Shown here one piece after another: positions 40,779-49,867 of a stretch of 64,000 bases of DNA. The position numbers and the translations under genes were made by a program. Source of the stretch: Microbacterium sp. (GTDB lineage Bacteria; Actinomycetota; Actinomycetes; Actinomycetales; Microbacteriaceae); assembly GCA_003248655.1 (NCBI GenBank), contig QFPM01000007.1, positions 1-64,000 on the forward strand, read 5' to 3'. The notes under the pieces were generated by a model, which was not told the origin of the DNA, did no database searches, and saw nothing but the letters and a program-made list of their open reading frames with translations. Each line of letters opens with the position of its first letter. Within the stretch, counting starts at the first letter, position 1.

Positions 40779-41245
40779 GCGATTCGACGGCGGATGCCGG
40801 CGCTCCGCTCAGCTTTTACGACGAGATCGGCGGTCACGACACCTTCGTGCGACTGGTCGACGCGTTCTATCGGGGTGTCGCGGGCGACGAGGTGCTGAAA
40901 CCCATGTACCCCGAAGAGGATCTCGGCCCGGCCGCCGTGCGGCTGACGATGTTCCTCGAGCAGTACTGGGGCGGCCCGGGCACCTACAGCGAACAGCGCG
41001 GGCATCCGCGCCTTCGGATGCGGCATGCGCCGTTCCACGTGAATCCCGACGCGCGTGACCGCTGGTTGCGTCACATGCGCGCGGCGGTCGACGAGCTCGA
41101 ACTATCGCCGCTCCACGAAGCGACCCTGTGGGACTACCTCCAGCGAGCGGCCCACGCGATGGTGAACACTTTCGAGCCCACCGGCATCGGCCCGGAGCGC
41201 CCACCTAGCGCCGGTTCCCTTCCCCTTCATCCCGGCTCGTCCTAG
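40775..41245 (+). CDS. glbO: Group II truncated haemoglobin
   Basis: This 156-residue globin has SFYDEIGGHDTFVRLVDAFY, the group II YWGGP motif and the proximal histidine in RMRHAPFHVN. Such proteins bind oxygen, NO or peroxide in oxidative and respiratory stress. The start is GTG 40775, overlapping the mscS stop. A Pro/Ser-rich tail extends beyond the usual end. Its coupling to a mechanosensitive channel is probably positional. Confidence 0.92.
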   Translation: MSDSTADAGAPLSFYDEIGGHDTFVRLVDAFYRGVAGDEVLKPMYPEEDLGPAAVRLTMFLEQYWGGPGTYSEQRGHPRLRMRHAPFHVNPDARDRWLRHMRAAVDELELSPLHEATLWDYLQRAAHAMVNTFEPTGIGPERPPSAGSLPLHPGSS

Positions 41246-41280
41246 CACCGCCGCCCCACACCCTCGACAAAGGAGTCGAC

Positions 41281-42963
41281 GTGTCCACACCCTCCCCGGA
41301 TGACCGCCCCGTTCATCGCGCCGACGTACTCGTGATCGGATGGGGCCTCGCCGGGCTCGTCGCGGCGAGCGAGGCGGCGGCAGCCGGCCGGAGCGTCATC
41401 ATCGTCGACCAGGAGCCGCGGACGAACCTCGGCGGCCAAGCGTTCTGGTCGTTCGGCGGGCTCTTCTTCGTCGACTCCCCCGAGCAGCGACGGATGGGCA
41501 TCACCGACTCTCTCGAGCTCGCCCGGCAGGACTGGTTCGCCACCGCGGGCTTCGATCGCGACGACGATCACTGGCCGCGCCGCTGGGCCGACGCGTACCT
41601 GGAGTTCGCCGCGGGCGAGAAGCGCTCCTGGCTGCGACAGAAGCGCGTCGGATTCTTCCCCGTGGTGGGCTGGGCCGAACGCGGCGGATACACCGCCACA
41701 GGTCCCGGGAACTCGGTGCCCCGCTTCCACATCACGTGGGGAACCGGCCCCGGCCTTGTCGCGCCCTTCCAGGCGGCTGTCGAAGCGGCAGAGGACGCGG
41801 GACGCATCACGATCCTTCCCCGCCACCGCGTCGTCGCCCTGACCGTCTCCGGTGGCGCCGTCGTCGGCGCCTCGGGCGACATTCTCGCGCCGTCCGACGC
41901 GCCGCGCGCCGTCGCGACCTCACGCGAGGTCGTCGGCGCGTTCGCGGTGGAAGCCGGTGCCACCATCGTCGCCTCCGGCGGTATCGGCGGAAACCACGAT
42001 CTCGTCCGGGCGCAGTGGCCCGAGCGACTCGGCACACCACCCGCCGAGATGGTCACCGGTGTGCCGGCGTACGTCGACGGCTCGATGCAGCCCGTGTCTG
42101 AAGCCGCCGGCGCGCGACTGATCAACGGTGATCGCATGTGGCACTACGTCGAGGGCATCCAGAACTGGAATCCGATCTGGCCGAACCACGGCATCCGCAT
42201 CCTTCCGGGCCCGTCTTCGCTCTGGTTGGATGCCACTGGCGCGCGTCTGCCCGTGCCGCTGTTCCCGGGGTTCGACACGCTCGGCACCCTCGCGCACGTG
42301 CGCCGCACCGGGCACGATCACTCCTGGTTCGTGCTGTCGCAGCGGATCATCGAGAAGGAGTTCACCCTGTCAGGCAGCGAGCAGAATCCTGATCTCACGG
42401 GCAAGGATCTGCCGCTGCTGGTGAAGTCGCGGCTCGGGAAGGGCGCAGCCGGTCCCGTGCAAGCCTTTCTCGACCACGGTGCGGACTTCGTCGTTCGACC
42501 GACCCTCGATGCGCTGATCGCCGGAATGCGCGAGCTCCCCGGCGGTGACGCGCTCGATGCCGCGCTCGTCCGCCGCGAAGTCGAGGCACGCGACCGCGAG
42601 CTCGACAACGACTTCACCAAGGATGCGCAGATCGCCATGCTGCGCTCCGCGCGGGCGTATCGGGGCGACCGGCTCATCCGCACGGCATCCCCGCACCGCA
42701 TCCTCGACCCCGCCGCAGGACCGCTCATCGCCGTCAAGCTGCACGTCCTGACGCGTAAATCGCTGGGCGGGATCGAAACCGATCTGTCCGGTCGGGCGCT
42801 CGGGAGTGACGGGATACCGGTCCCGGGACTGTTCGCCGCGGGCGAGGCATCGGGGTTCGGAGGGGGCGGCATGCACGGCTACCGGGCGCTGGAGGGAACG
42901 TTCGTCGGCGGATGCCTTTTCACCGGCCGCATCGCCGGCCGCGCCGCAGCGGGCGCGGTCTGA
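41281..42963 (+). CDS. FAD-binding dehydrogenase (fumarate reductase/KstD-like flavoprotein)
   Basis: This 560-residue protein has an N-terminal dinucleotide motif (VLVIGWGLAGLVAASEAAAA) with a GGQAFWSFGG loop. The C-terminal FAD segment is GLFAAGEASGFGGGGMHGYR. It belongs to the FAD_binding_2 group that includes fumarate reductase and 3-ketosteroid dehydrogenase relatives; the substrate is unknown. The start is GTG 41281 after AAAGGAG. No electron-transfer partner gene is adjacent. Confidence 0.88.
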   Translation: MSTPSPDDRPVHRADVLVIGWGLAGLVAASEAAAAGRSVIIVDQEPRTNLGGQAFWSFGGLFFVDSPEQRRMGITDSLELARQDWFATAGFDRDDDHWPRRWADAYLEFAAGEKRSWLRQKRVGFFPVVGWAERGGYTATGPGNSVPRFHITWGTGPGLVAPFQAAVEAAEDAGRITILPRHRVVALTVSGGAVVGASGDILAPSDAPRAVATSREVVGAFAVEAGATIVASGGIGGNHDLVRAQWPERLGTPPAEMVTGVPAYVDGSMQPVSEAAGARLINGDRMWHYVEGIQNWNPIWPNHGIRILPGPSSLWLDATGARLPVPLFPGFDTLGTLAHVRRTGHDHSWFVLSQRIIEKEFTLSGSEQNPDLTGKDLPLLVKSRLGKGAAGPVQAFLDHGADFVVRPTLDALIAGMRELPGGDALDAALVRREVEARDRELDNDFTKDAQIAMLRSARAYRGDRLIRTASPHRILDPAAGPLIAVKLHVLTRKSLGGIETDLSGRALGSDGIPVPGLFAAGEASGFGGGGMHGYRALEGTFVGGCLFTGRIAGRAAAGAV

Positions 42964-42967
42964 CCCG

Positions 42968-43639
42968 TCAGGCCGAAGGTCCCGTTGCGCGGACGGCGGT
43001 CATCCCGGCGCGCGTGGTGTCGCGCGAGAGTACGTGCCCTCGCGCGAGGCTCACCCGCGTCCAGGGACCGTTGGTGCGCAGCGCTGCCACCTCGTCACCG
43101 GCGATGAAGCCGAGGGCGAACGCGGCGAACGCGACGCCGAGCGGAAGCCCCGCGAGCGCCTCATCGGCCGCACCCCACACCGCTGCGCGGACGGAGTGCA
43201 CCGCGTCCTCGCCCGCGTCGACCGGCACCGTCTCCGCCACCGAGGCGATCCCCCATTGCGCGCGCGCCGCGAGAAGGGATGCGGGCACCTCTCCCGCCGG
43301 CATCCATCCGGCCCGGGGCGGCGATACCCCGGCCCACGTCGCGGTGACGCCGGAGCTCGGGAGCAGGAGCGCGCACGCGTCTTCCGCAGCGGAGAGGGCC
43401 GACGCCTCCACCACGAGATCGCACACGAGCTCGGGGTCGACCGGCACGATCCGCATGCCGAGAACCGTCGGCGTCTGTTCGAGAAGCGAACGAGGCGCGA
43501 GCGGGGCGCTCGTGAGAGTGAGGATGCCGTCCTGCGCTTTGAGCCGGATCGCCCCGTCTCCCAGCCGAGACGCCCGCTGCGCGAACGTGAGCACATCGGT
43601 AGCCGTCGAGGCGTCGGGGAACGGGAGGCGTTGCGACAT
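42968..43639 (-). CDS. Protein of unknown function
   Basis: I recognise no family in this 223-residue protein. The N-terminal half (MSQRLPFPDASTATDVLTFAQRA) reads as a regular soluble domain, and the middle is Ala/Val-rich. Gly/Ala-rich hydrophobic stretches near the end (GVAFAAFALGFIAGDEV) could be buried helices rather than a true membrane segment. ATG 43639 is preceded by TAGTTT with a seven-base gap, which suggests a leaderless transcript. It converges on the flavoprotein gene with a 4-bp gap. Confidence 0.75.
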   Translation of the reverse strand: MSQRLPFPDASTATDVLTFAQRASRLGDGAIRLKAQDGILTLTSAPLAPRSLLEQTPTVLGMRIVPVDPELVCDLVVEASALSAAEDACALLLPSSGVTATWAGVSPPRAGWMPAGEVPASLLAARAQWGIASVAETVPVDAGEDAVHSVRAAVWGAADEALAGLPLGVAFAAFALGFIAGDEVAALRTNGPWTRVSLARGHVLSRDTTRAGMTAVRATGPSA

Positions 43640-43694
43640 CCGACCTAAACTACCAACTGGGCTAGAACCTGCGCGGGCATCTCGAAGGAGCAAC

Positions 43695-44588
43695 GTGAGC
43701 GAATCGGAACGTGCGATCGACGGATCGGATGCGGTCGCCACGATGCTCGACGTTCTCGACCTCGACTCGAGTGCCGCTCGCACGCGGGAGGACATCTTCA
43801 CGGGCACGTCGCACCAGATGCCGACCGGCCGCATCTTCGGCGGGCAGGTTCTCGCTCAGGCCATCGTCGCCGCAGACCGGACGACGCCGGATGACCGGGT
43901 GCCGCACTCGATGCACGGCTACTTCCTGCGGCCCGGTGACGCGTCGAAAGGCGTCACGCTCTCGGTCGACCGCATTCACGACGGACGGTCGTTCTCGACA
44001 CGTCGGACCCAGGCGTATCAGGACGGCGTCCCGATCTTCTCGATGATCGCGTCGTTCGAACACGAGGATCCGGGGCTCGACCACCAGCACCCGATGCCGC
44101 AGGGAGTCATCTCCCCCGAGGAGGCCAGGCGGTTGCAGTCGGGCGTCGACCGGCATCCGCTCTCACAGCGACTGTTGAGCGAGAGCGCCATCGAGGTTCT
44201 GCACGCGGACGGGGCCCTCTACGGCGGCGAGCCGACGACCCCGCAGCCGCGCCAATGCGTGTGGATGCGGACGCGACGCCCGATCGGCGACGATCCCGCC
44301 GTCCACCGCGCCGCGCTCGCCTATATGAGCGATCTCACCATTCAGGAGCCCGTACTGCGCGCGCACGGCCTCACGTGGTCTGAGCCGGGTCTCAAGGTCG
44401 CGAGTCTCGATCATGCGATGTGGTGGCACCGCCCGGCGCGAGTGGACGAGTGGCTGCTCTACGCTCAAGAGTCGCCCAGCGCCCGGGGCGGACGCGGGCT
44501 TGCGACCGGGCGGCTCTACACGCGAGGCGGGGAGCTCGTCGCGAGCGTGGCGCAGGAGATCATGATCCGCGTCCCCGCGGCGACGTAG
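43695..44588 (+). CDS. tesB: Acyl-CoA thioesterase II (TesB)
   Basis: TesB hydrolyses medium- and long-chain acyl-CoAs. The 297-residue double hot-dog protein has GRIFGGQVLAQAI, PHSMHGYFLRPGD and GRSFSTRRTQAYQDG in the first half. ASLDHAMWWHRP and the terminal QEIMIRV lie in the second. The GTG start at 43695 has GAAGGAG upstream; a longer open frame extends back into the antisense of the neighbouring gene and is not real. Confidence 0.93.
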   Translation: MSESERAIDGSDAVATMLDVLDLDSSAARTREDIFTGTSHQMPTGRIFGGQVLAQAIVAADRTTPDDRVPHSMHGYFLRPGDASKGVTLSVDRIHDGRSFSTRRTQAYQDGVPIFSMIASFEHEDPGLDHQHPMPQGVISPEEARRLQSGVDRHPLSQRLLSESAIEVLHADGALYGGEPTTPQPRQCVWMRTRRPIGDDPAVHRAALAYMSDLTIQEPVLRAHGLTWSEPGLKVASLDHAMWWHRPARVDEWLLYAQESPSARGGRGLATGRLYTRGGELVASVAQEIMIRVPAAT

Positions 44589-44594
44589 CCCGCG

Positions 44595-45080
44595 TCACCG
44601 TCGCGCGAAGACCACCGGTTCGCCGAGGTATGGCGTCCAGACTTCCCGCATGCGGGCGGAGAGCCGCACAGGTCGGAACGATCGGGCATCCACCAGCACG
44701 ACCGTCGAGGATGCCCGAGCGTACAGCGTCTGTCCGGCATCGCCGAGCGGGGCGCCGCGCGGGCTGAAGATCTCGTAGCAGATGTCCAGGCTCGAGCCGC
44801 CCAGCGCCCCGATCCACATCTGGATGTCGAGCGGTTCGCGGCCGTACGGGATCGGCCGCAGGTACTCGATCTCCTGCCGTGCGATCACCGTCAGTTCCTG
44901 CGCCTCCGGACCGACCGCGAACACCGCGGTATCCGGGGCGTCCTCGCCTGCCTCGGGCGTCCACAGCACGCGCACACGCGCCTCTTCGAGGAGCTTCAGC
45001 ATCGTGGCGTTGTTGACGTGGTTGTACGCGTCGAGGTCGCCCCAACGGAGGTGGATCGGGACGTGGATCCGTTCAGTCAC
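44595..45080 (-). CDS. 4HBT-type acyl-CoA thioesterase
   Basis: This 161-residue single hot-dog protein has the active-site region RWGDLDAYNHVNNATML typical of YbgC/4-hydroxybenzoyl-CoA thioesterases. The GTG start at 45080 overlaps the end of ettA by eight bases, so it is likely translated together with it. Its stop faces the tesB stop with a 6-bp gap. The acyl substrate is unknown. Confidence 0.88.
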   Translation of the reverse strand: MTERIHVPIHLRWGDLDAYNHVNNATMLKLLEEARVRVLWTPEAGEDAPDTAVFAVGPEAQELTVIARQEIEYLRPIPYGREPLDIQMWIGALGGSSLDICYEIFSPRGAPLGDAGQTLYARASSTVVLVDARSFRPVRLSARMREVWTPYLGEPVVFARR

Positions 45081-46752
45081 GGGTGAGTTTCCGGTACGTC
45101 GACCGGTGCGGGTTCGCGGCATCGGGCCCGAGCCGTTCGATCTTGTTCGCCTCGTAGGCCTCGAAGTTGCCCTCGAACCAGTACCACTGGTCGGGGTTCT
45201 CGTCCGTGCCTTCGTACGCGAGGATGTGCGTCGCGATCCGGTCGAGGAACCACCGGTCGTGAGTGATCACCACCGCGCAGCCCGGGAACTCCAGAAGCGC
45301 GTTCTCGAGCGACGAGAGCGTCTCGACGTCGAGGTCGTTCGTCGGCTCGTCGAGAAGCAGCAGGTTGCCGCCCTCTTTGAGCGTGAGTGCCAGGTTCAGC
45401 CGGTTGCGCTCACCACCGGAGAGGACGCCGGCCTTCTTCTGCTGATCGGGACCCTTGAATCCGAACTTGGACACGTAGGCGCGCGAGGGGATCTCGGTTT
45501 TGCCGACCGTGATGATGTCGAGGCCGTCCGAGACGACCTCCCACAGTGTCTTGTTGGGGTCGATGTTGGCGCGACTCTGGTCGACGTAGCTGATCTTGAC
45601 GGTCTCGCCGATCTTGAGGTCTCCCCCGTCGAGCGGCTCGAGCCCCACGATCGTCTTGAAGAGCGTCGTCTTGCCGACGCCGTTCGGCCCGATGACGCCG
45701 ACGATTCCGTTCGGCGGCAGGCTGAAGCTCAGCCCGTCGATCAGCGAACGGTCGCCGAAGCCCTTCTGGAGCTTCTTCGCTTCGATGACGACGCTGCCCA
45801 GGCGTGGACCCGCCGGGATCTGAATCTCCTCGAAATCGAGCTTGCGCGTGCGCTCGGCCTCGGCTGCCATCTCTTCGTACCGCTGCAGACGCGCCTTCGA
45901 CTTCGTCTGGCGACCCTTCGCCGAAGAGCGCACCCATTCGAGCTCGTCCTTCAGGCGCTTCGCGAGCTTGGCATCCTTCTTCCCCTGGATGTCAAGGCGC
46001 TCGGCCTTCTTCTCCAGGTAGGTCGAGTAGTTGCCCTCGTAGGGGTACAGGTGCCCGCGGTCGACCTCGGCGATCCACTGCGCGACGTTGTCGAGAAAGT
46101 ACCGGTCGTGAGTGATCGCGATGACCGCGCCCTTGTACGCCTGAAGGTGCTGCTCGAGCCACAGCACGCTCTCGGCGTCGAGGTGGTTCGTCGGCTCGTC
46201 GAGCAAGAGGAGGTCGGGCTTTTGGAGCAGGAGCTTCGCCAGCGCCACCCGGCGCCGCTCACCACCGGAGAGCTTCGTGACCGGCTCATCGCCGGGGGGC
46301 GTGCGCAGGGCATCCATCGCCTGTTCGAGCTGCGAGTCGAGGTCCCAGCCGTCGGCGGCGTCGATCTCTTCCTGCAGGACGCCCATCTCGGCGAGGAGCG
46401 CGTCGAAGTCGGCGTCAGGGTCGGCCATGAGCGCCGAGATCTCGTTGAAACGGTCGAGCTTCGGCTTAATCGCGACGCCGTCCTGAATGTTCTCCAGCAC
46501 GGTCTTCGTGTCGTCGAGCTCCGGCTCCTGCATCAGGATGCCGACGGTGTAGCCCGGCGTCAGCTTCGCCTCACCGTTCGAGGGTGCGTCGAGTCCCGCC
46601 ATGATCTTCAGGATCGTCGACTTGCCGGCTCCGTTCGGGCCGACCATGCCGATCTTCGCGCCGGGCAGGAACGACATCGTCACGTCGTCGAGGATCAGCT
46701 TGTCGCCCACCGCTTTGCGGGCACGGACCATGGAGTAGATGTATTCGGCCAT
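45073..46752 (-). CDS. ettA: Energy-dependent translational throttle protein EttA
   Basis: EttA is an ABC-F ATPase that binds the ribosomal E site and gates the first elongation steps by ATP/ADP ratio. The 559-residue protein has two ABC domains: Walker A GPNGAGKS at 38-45 and GPNGVGKT in the second. Each carries LSGGER, joined by a basic P-site-tip linker. There are no membrane segments. Length matches EttA (about 555). TAGACT lies nine bases before the ATG, so the leader is very short. Confidence 0.96.
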   Translation of the reverse strand: MAEYIYSMVRARKAVGDKLILDDVTMSFLPGAKIGMVGPNGAGKSTILKIMAGLDAPSNGEAKLTPGYTVGILMQEPELDDTKTVLENIQDGVAIKPKLDRFNEISALMADPDADFDALLAEMGVLQEEIDAADGWDLDSQLEQAMDALRTPPGDEPVTKLSGGERRRVALAKLLLQKPDLLLLDEPTNHLDAESVLWLEQHLQAYKGAVIAITHDRYFLDNVAQWIAEVDRGHLYPYEGNYSTYLEKKAERLDIQGKKDAKLAKRLKDELEWVRSSAKGRQTKSKARLQRYEEMAAEAERTRKLDFEEIQIPAGPRLGSVVIEAKKLQKGFGDRSLIDGLSFSLPPNGIVGVIGPNGVGKTTLFKTIVGLEPLDGGDLKIGETVKISYVDQSRANIDPNKTLWEVVSDGLDIITVGKTEIPSRAYVSKFGFKGPDQQKKAGVLSGGERNRLNLALTLKEGGNLLLLDEPTNDLDVETLSSLENALLEFPGCAVVITHDRWFLDRIATHILAYEGTDENPDQWYWFEGNFEAYEANKIERLGPDAANPHRSTYRKLTRD

Positions 46753-46818
46753 AACGTCACAAGTCTAGGTGGCAGGCCGCGGCGGAGCCGCACGGCTGCG
46801 GTTCACCTGGCCCGTGAC

Positions 46819-47304
46819 TCACCAGTCGATGGGGCGTGTGAGCCCGACCAGGCACATGCCTGCGGGCGTCAGCGGCAGCACGAGCGCGGTCGGCGCCGGC
46901 GTCGACGGTCCGACCTGCCCGACGATGCATTCGTCATCCCAGCGCACCGAGAACTGAATTGAATCGGCCGGGTTCCCGACACTCGTGAGGTCGTGCGTGA
47001 CCTCCATCGCATCCTTCGGGAACCCCGCCGCCACGAGCGCGTCGATGTACGCGCGGCCCTGCGCGCGCGCATCGGTGGCTGCCACGGCGTTCATGACCGA
47101 CGCGAACAGCGGAAGATTGTCCGCTGCTGTTCCGTCGGGCACGAGAACCGGGCCCGTCGGCGTGGGTGACGCAGAGGTCGACGGTGCGCTCGTGGTGCTC
47201 TGCTCAGGCTGCGGTGATGGCCCGCACCCTGTCAGCAGCACCGCGCAGAGCGTGAGGACCGTCATCGCTGCCGCCGCGGAGGCGGAGGAATCGGTTCGGC
47301 GCAC
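46819..47304 (-). CDS. Predicted lipoprotein of unknown function
   Basis: This 161-residue protein has an N-terminal signal with lipobox LLTGC (Cys about 27), then a Thr/Ser/Pro-rich linker and a small domain with two further cysteines (DDECIVG and AGMCLVG) that may form a disulfide. It is probably anchored outside the membrane. The start is GTG 47304, six bases after TAGACT, which suggests a leaderless transcript. I recall similar Microbacteriaceae lipoproteins but cannot name a function. Confidence 0.82.
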   Translation of the reverse strand: MRRTDSSASAAAAMTVLTLCAVLLTGCGPSPQPEQSTTSAPSTSASPTPTGPVLVPDGTAADNLPLFASVMNAVAATDARAQGRAYIDALVAAGFPKDAMEVTHDLTSVGNPADSIQFSVRWDDECIVGQVGPSTPAPTALVLPLTPAGMCLVGLTRPIDW

Positions 47305-47359
47305 CCGTCGAGTCTAGGACCCGCCGAACGAGCGACCGCCGCCCCCGCGCGGTTACCGT

Positions 47360-47908
47360 TCAGAACGGCGTCTCGTCGTCCGGGACGCCGCCGACGGCGA
47401 CGAGCTGGCGCGCGTCATCGGGGACGACGGCGGGCTCTGCCACGGGAGCTGTGCTCGGCGCGCCGTCGAACGACTGGGGCGTCGTGCCCGGGGCGGCCCA
47501 GGCATCCGCCGGTGTCGACGCGGCGGGCGACTGCGGCGCTTCGTAGGTGGCACCACCGGTCGCGTCCTTCACGAAGGTCGCCACGCCGAACATCAGATCG
47601 GGACCGAGCGCCGTCGCGTCGAGATCGGCGCTCGTGCCCCGTCGCTCAGAGTTCTCCCAGTCGCGAATGCGGAGCTTGCCCGTGACGATGACGCGCTGCC
47701 CCCGTTGCAGCGACGCCAGCGCGTGCTCGCCGAGCTTACGGAAGACCGACACGTTGTAGTAACTCGTGTGCTTGTCGACCCACGTCCCGTTCTCGAGTTT
47801 GCGCTCGGTCGACGCGAGCCCGAACTTCGCGACGATTCCGCCGCCGGGCAGCTCACGCCGCTCTGGAGGGGAGGTGAGATTGCCGACCACGGTGATGACA
47901 TCCGACAT
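47360..47908 (-). CDS. ssb: Single-stranded DNA-binding protein (paralogue)
   Basis: This 182-residue protein has the OB fold (ITVVGNLTSPPERRELPGGG, YYNVSVFRKLGEHALASL, VIVTGKLRIRDW), a disordered Pro/Ala/Thr linker, and a C-terminal tip DDETPF close to the canonical DDDIPF that recruits repair proteins. It is not in the usual rpsF-ssb-rpsR cluster, so it is probably a second SSB, perhaps for repair or natural transformation. ATG 47908 has AAAGGAG upstream. Confidence 0.92.
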   Translation of the reverse strand: MSDVITVVGNLTSPPERRELPGGGIVAKFGLASTERKLENGTWVDKHTSYYNVSVFRKLGEHALASLQRGQRVIVTGKLRIRDWENSERRGTSADLDATALGPDLMFGVATFVKDATGGATYEAPQSPAASTPADAWAAPGTTPQSFDGAPSTAPVAEPAVVPDDARQLVAVGGVPDDETPF

Positions 47909-47944
47909 GATTGCTCCTTTCGTCCGGGGTGCGGACCGTCCGCC

Positions 47945-47988
47945 CCCTGCTCCGGCGTCCGCGTGCCCTTACGGACGCCGGAGCAGGG
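47945..47988. repeat. Perfect 17-bp inverted repeat in the ssb upstream region
   Basis: Arms 47945-47961 and 47972-47988 are exactly complementary with a 10-nt spacer. The element lies 36 bp upstream of the ssb start, in the gap between divergent ssb and the 81-residue gene. A terminator is therefore not expected here. It may be an operator, a structured 5' leader of ssb, or the remains of a small RNA. Confidence 0.7.
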
Positions 47989-48138
47989 CCAGCATGCCGC
48001 CTCCGACCCGCCGCGCGGGGCGGGGTCGTGGATCTGTGGAGAGAATCGCGCATCAACGCACCTGTGGAGGAGGAGATGCCCGCAGGACGCCGAGGCGATG
48101 TCGGAGCCCGAAGTTATGTTCTACCCAGGAGGTGGATG

Positions 48139-48384
48139 ATGAGCCCGGTGACAACGACTGCGACTCCGGCCGTGCGTGGCGCTGACCTGCGCCGCGTGTC
48201 TGCGGGGCGATGGCGCGTACTCGATCGCACGGGGCGTGTGATGGGGCACGTACGCGCAGAAGAGCAATCGAGCGGCACCCGCTACCACGCGGAGCGCTTC
48301 GATCTCGCGGGCGCCCGATTTCGGCACCTGGGAGCGTTCTGGAGCGCCCGCGAGGCCGTCGAGTGCTTGCGCTACCTGACGTGA
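48139..48384 (+). CDS. Small protein of unknown function
   Basis: This 81-residue basic protein contains RRVSAGRWRVLDRTGRVMGHV and ends GAFWSAREAVECLRYL, a plausible small alpha/beta domain. ATG 48139 lies six bases after AGGAGG; the ATG at 48136 is too close to it. It converges on the yczR-like gene with a 14-bp gap. I recognise no family. Confidence 0.7.
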   Translation: MSPVTTTATPAVRGADLRRVSAGRWRVLDRTGRVMGHVRAEEQSSGTRYHAERFDLAGARFRHLGAFWSAREAVECLRYLT

Positions 48385-48398
48385 TGCGCAGGGCGACG

Positions 48399-49814
48399 TC
48401 ACACCACTGCGTCGAGCAGGTCCGCGTGGCTCGCTGGCGCCACGCCCTGCACCGTCGGCCACAAACGGGCGAGCACCGCGACCGATCGCCTCAACTCGTC
48501 CGTCGTGGCCGTGAACGGCAGTCGCAGGTGTCGGTCGTGCACGGCATCTACACCGAATCGCGACCCAGACGACAAATGGATGCCGTGCGCACGCGCCGCG
48601 AGCACGATCGCCGTGCTCAGCGGCGCGTCGAGTTGGATCCACATCGCGACCCCGCCGGCCACGTCCGGCACGCGCCACTGCGGCAGCAACCGCGCAAGTT
48701 CCTCACGCAGCACGTCGCGCCCTTCGCGGAGCAAAGCGGAGCGCTGCGGGAGGATCTCGTCCAGTCGCTCCACCAGCCTCGTCCCGACGGCCTGCTCGAA
48801 CTCGGGGGTACCCAGGTCGTGCGGCGGTCGTGCGGCGACGAGGCGCTGCACAAGATCACGATCGGCGCGCACCCACCCGATCCGCAGACCGCCCCACACA
48901 GTCTTCGCGAGCGAGCCGATGCGGACGACGTCGGCACCCAGGAATGCGGGCGCCTGTGGCAGGCCGTCGATCGTCAGCTCCCCCGTCGTCTCGTCGATGA
49001 CGAGGGTCGTCCCGACGCCAGCCGCCGCGGCGGCGAATGCGTGCTCTTCATCCCACGACATGCACCGCCCGGTCGGGTTCTGGTAGCGCGGCATTAGGTA
49101 TGCGAGAGTCGGCGACGTGCGGGCGAACGCCTGCTGCGCGCGATCCACGTCCCACCCGTCTGTCGTCGTGACAGGCACCCCGACCAGGCGCGCTCCCGCC
49201 GCGCGCAGTGCATCAGCGGCGTTCGGATAGGTCGGGGTCTCGATCGCCGCGCGGTCACCGCGGCGCAGAAGCGTGTGCGCGAGCAGGCTGATCGCCGCCT
49301 GCGCCCCGGTCGTCACGAGGATCTCCTCCGGGTGCGTCGGTACGCCGAGACGCGTGTAGCGCTCCGCGATGGCCGAACGCAGCGCCAAAGAGCCGCGCAC
49401 GTCGTATCCCGCGCGCGCGACGATCGCAGAGGCATCTAGGGCGACGTCCGTCATCACGCCGGCGAGGCCCGGCCACGCGGCAAGGCTCGCCCGCTGGAGG
49501 TCGACCTCGTCGTCACCGACGGCGGCGCGCGCCGGTTCACGGTGCGGGCGTGGGAGGGTCACACTTCCGGAACCGCGGAGGCTCTCGATGTGCCCACTGT
49601 CGCGAAGGCTGCGATAGGCGCCGGCGACCGTCGTGCGGCTCAGGTGCAGCGCATGCGCGAGCTCCCGCTCCGCCGGCAAGAGCGTGCGGGCCGCCAGCCG
49701 ATTGTCCAGACAGAGCACGCGGATGCCGTCTGCCAGCGCCTCGTATGCGGGTTCGCGCGTGCGCCACCCGCCGAGCGCGACGGCGAGCGCACGCGCGGTG
49801 ATCCGGGAGTCCAT
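48399..49814 (-). CDS. MocR/GntR-type regulator with aminotransferase domain (YczR-like)
   Basis: This 471-residue protein joins an N-terminal GntR winged helix (LAARTLLPAERELAHALHLS, then TTVAGAYRSLRDSG) to a fold-type I aminotransferase domain with the PLP lysine in IGSLAKTVWGG. MocR proteins sense PLP or amino compounds. It is divergent from a YczE-type membrane protein, the arrangement known for Bacillus YczR/YczE, so it probably controls that gene and itself. TAGAGT seven bases before the ATG suggests a leaderless transcript. Confidence 0.92.
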   Translation of the reverse strand: MDSRITARALAVALGGWRTREPAYEALADGIRVLCLDNRLAARTLLPAERELAHALHLSRTTVAGAYRSLRDSGHIESLRGSGSVTLPRPHREPARAAVGDDEVDLQRASLAAWPGLAGVMTDVALDASAIVARAGYDVRGSLALRSAIAERYTRLGVPTHPEEILVTTGAQAAISLLAHTLLRRGDRAAIETPTYPNAADALRAAGARLVGVPVTTTDGWDVDRAQQAFARTSPTLAYLMPRYQNPTGRCMSWDEEHAFAAAAAGVGTTLVIDETTGELTIDGLPQAPAFLGADVVRIGSLAKTVWGGLRIGWVRADRDLVQRLVAARPPHDLGTPEFEQAVGTRLVERLDEILPQRSALLREGRDVLREELARLLPQWRVPDVAGGVAMWIQLDAPLSTAIVLAARAHGIHLSSGSRFGVDAVHDRHLRLPFTATTDELRRSVAVLARLWPTVQGVAPASHADLLDAVV

Positions 49815-49820
49815 GGGGCC

Positions 49821-49856
49821 ACTCTAGCCCAATTGGACTGCGGCGCAGATGCCAAT
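49821..49856. promoter_or_regulatory. Divergent operator between the YczR-like and YczE-like genes
   Basis: The 50-bp gap holds ATTGG (49832-49836) and CCAAT (49852-49856) flanking the palindrome CTGCGGCGCAG (49838-49848), plus CCAATTGG at 49829-49836. The -10 box of the regulator gene is TAGAGT (49826-49821). A MocR dimer could bind these ATTGG/CCAAT half-sites. Confidence 0.5.
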
Positions 49857-49867
49857 CTTCTGCTGTG

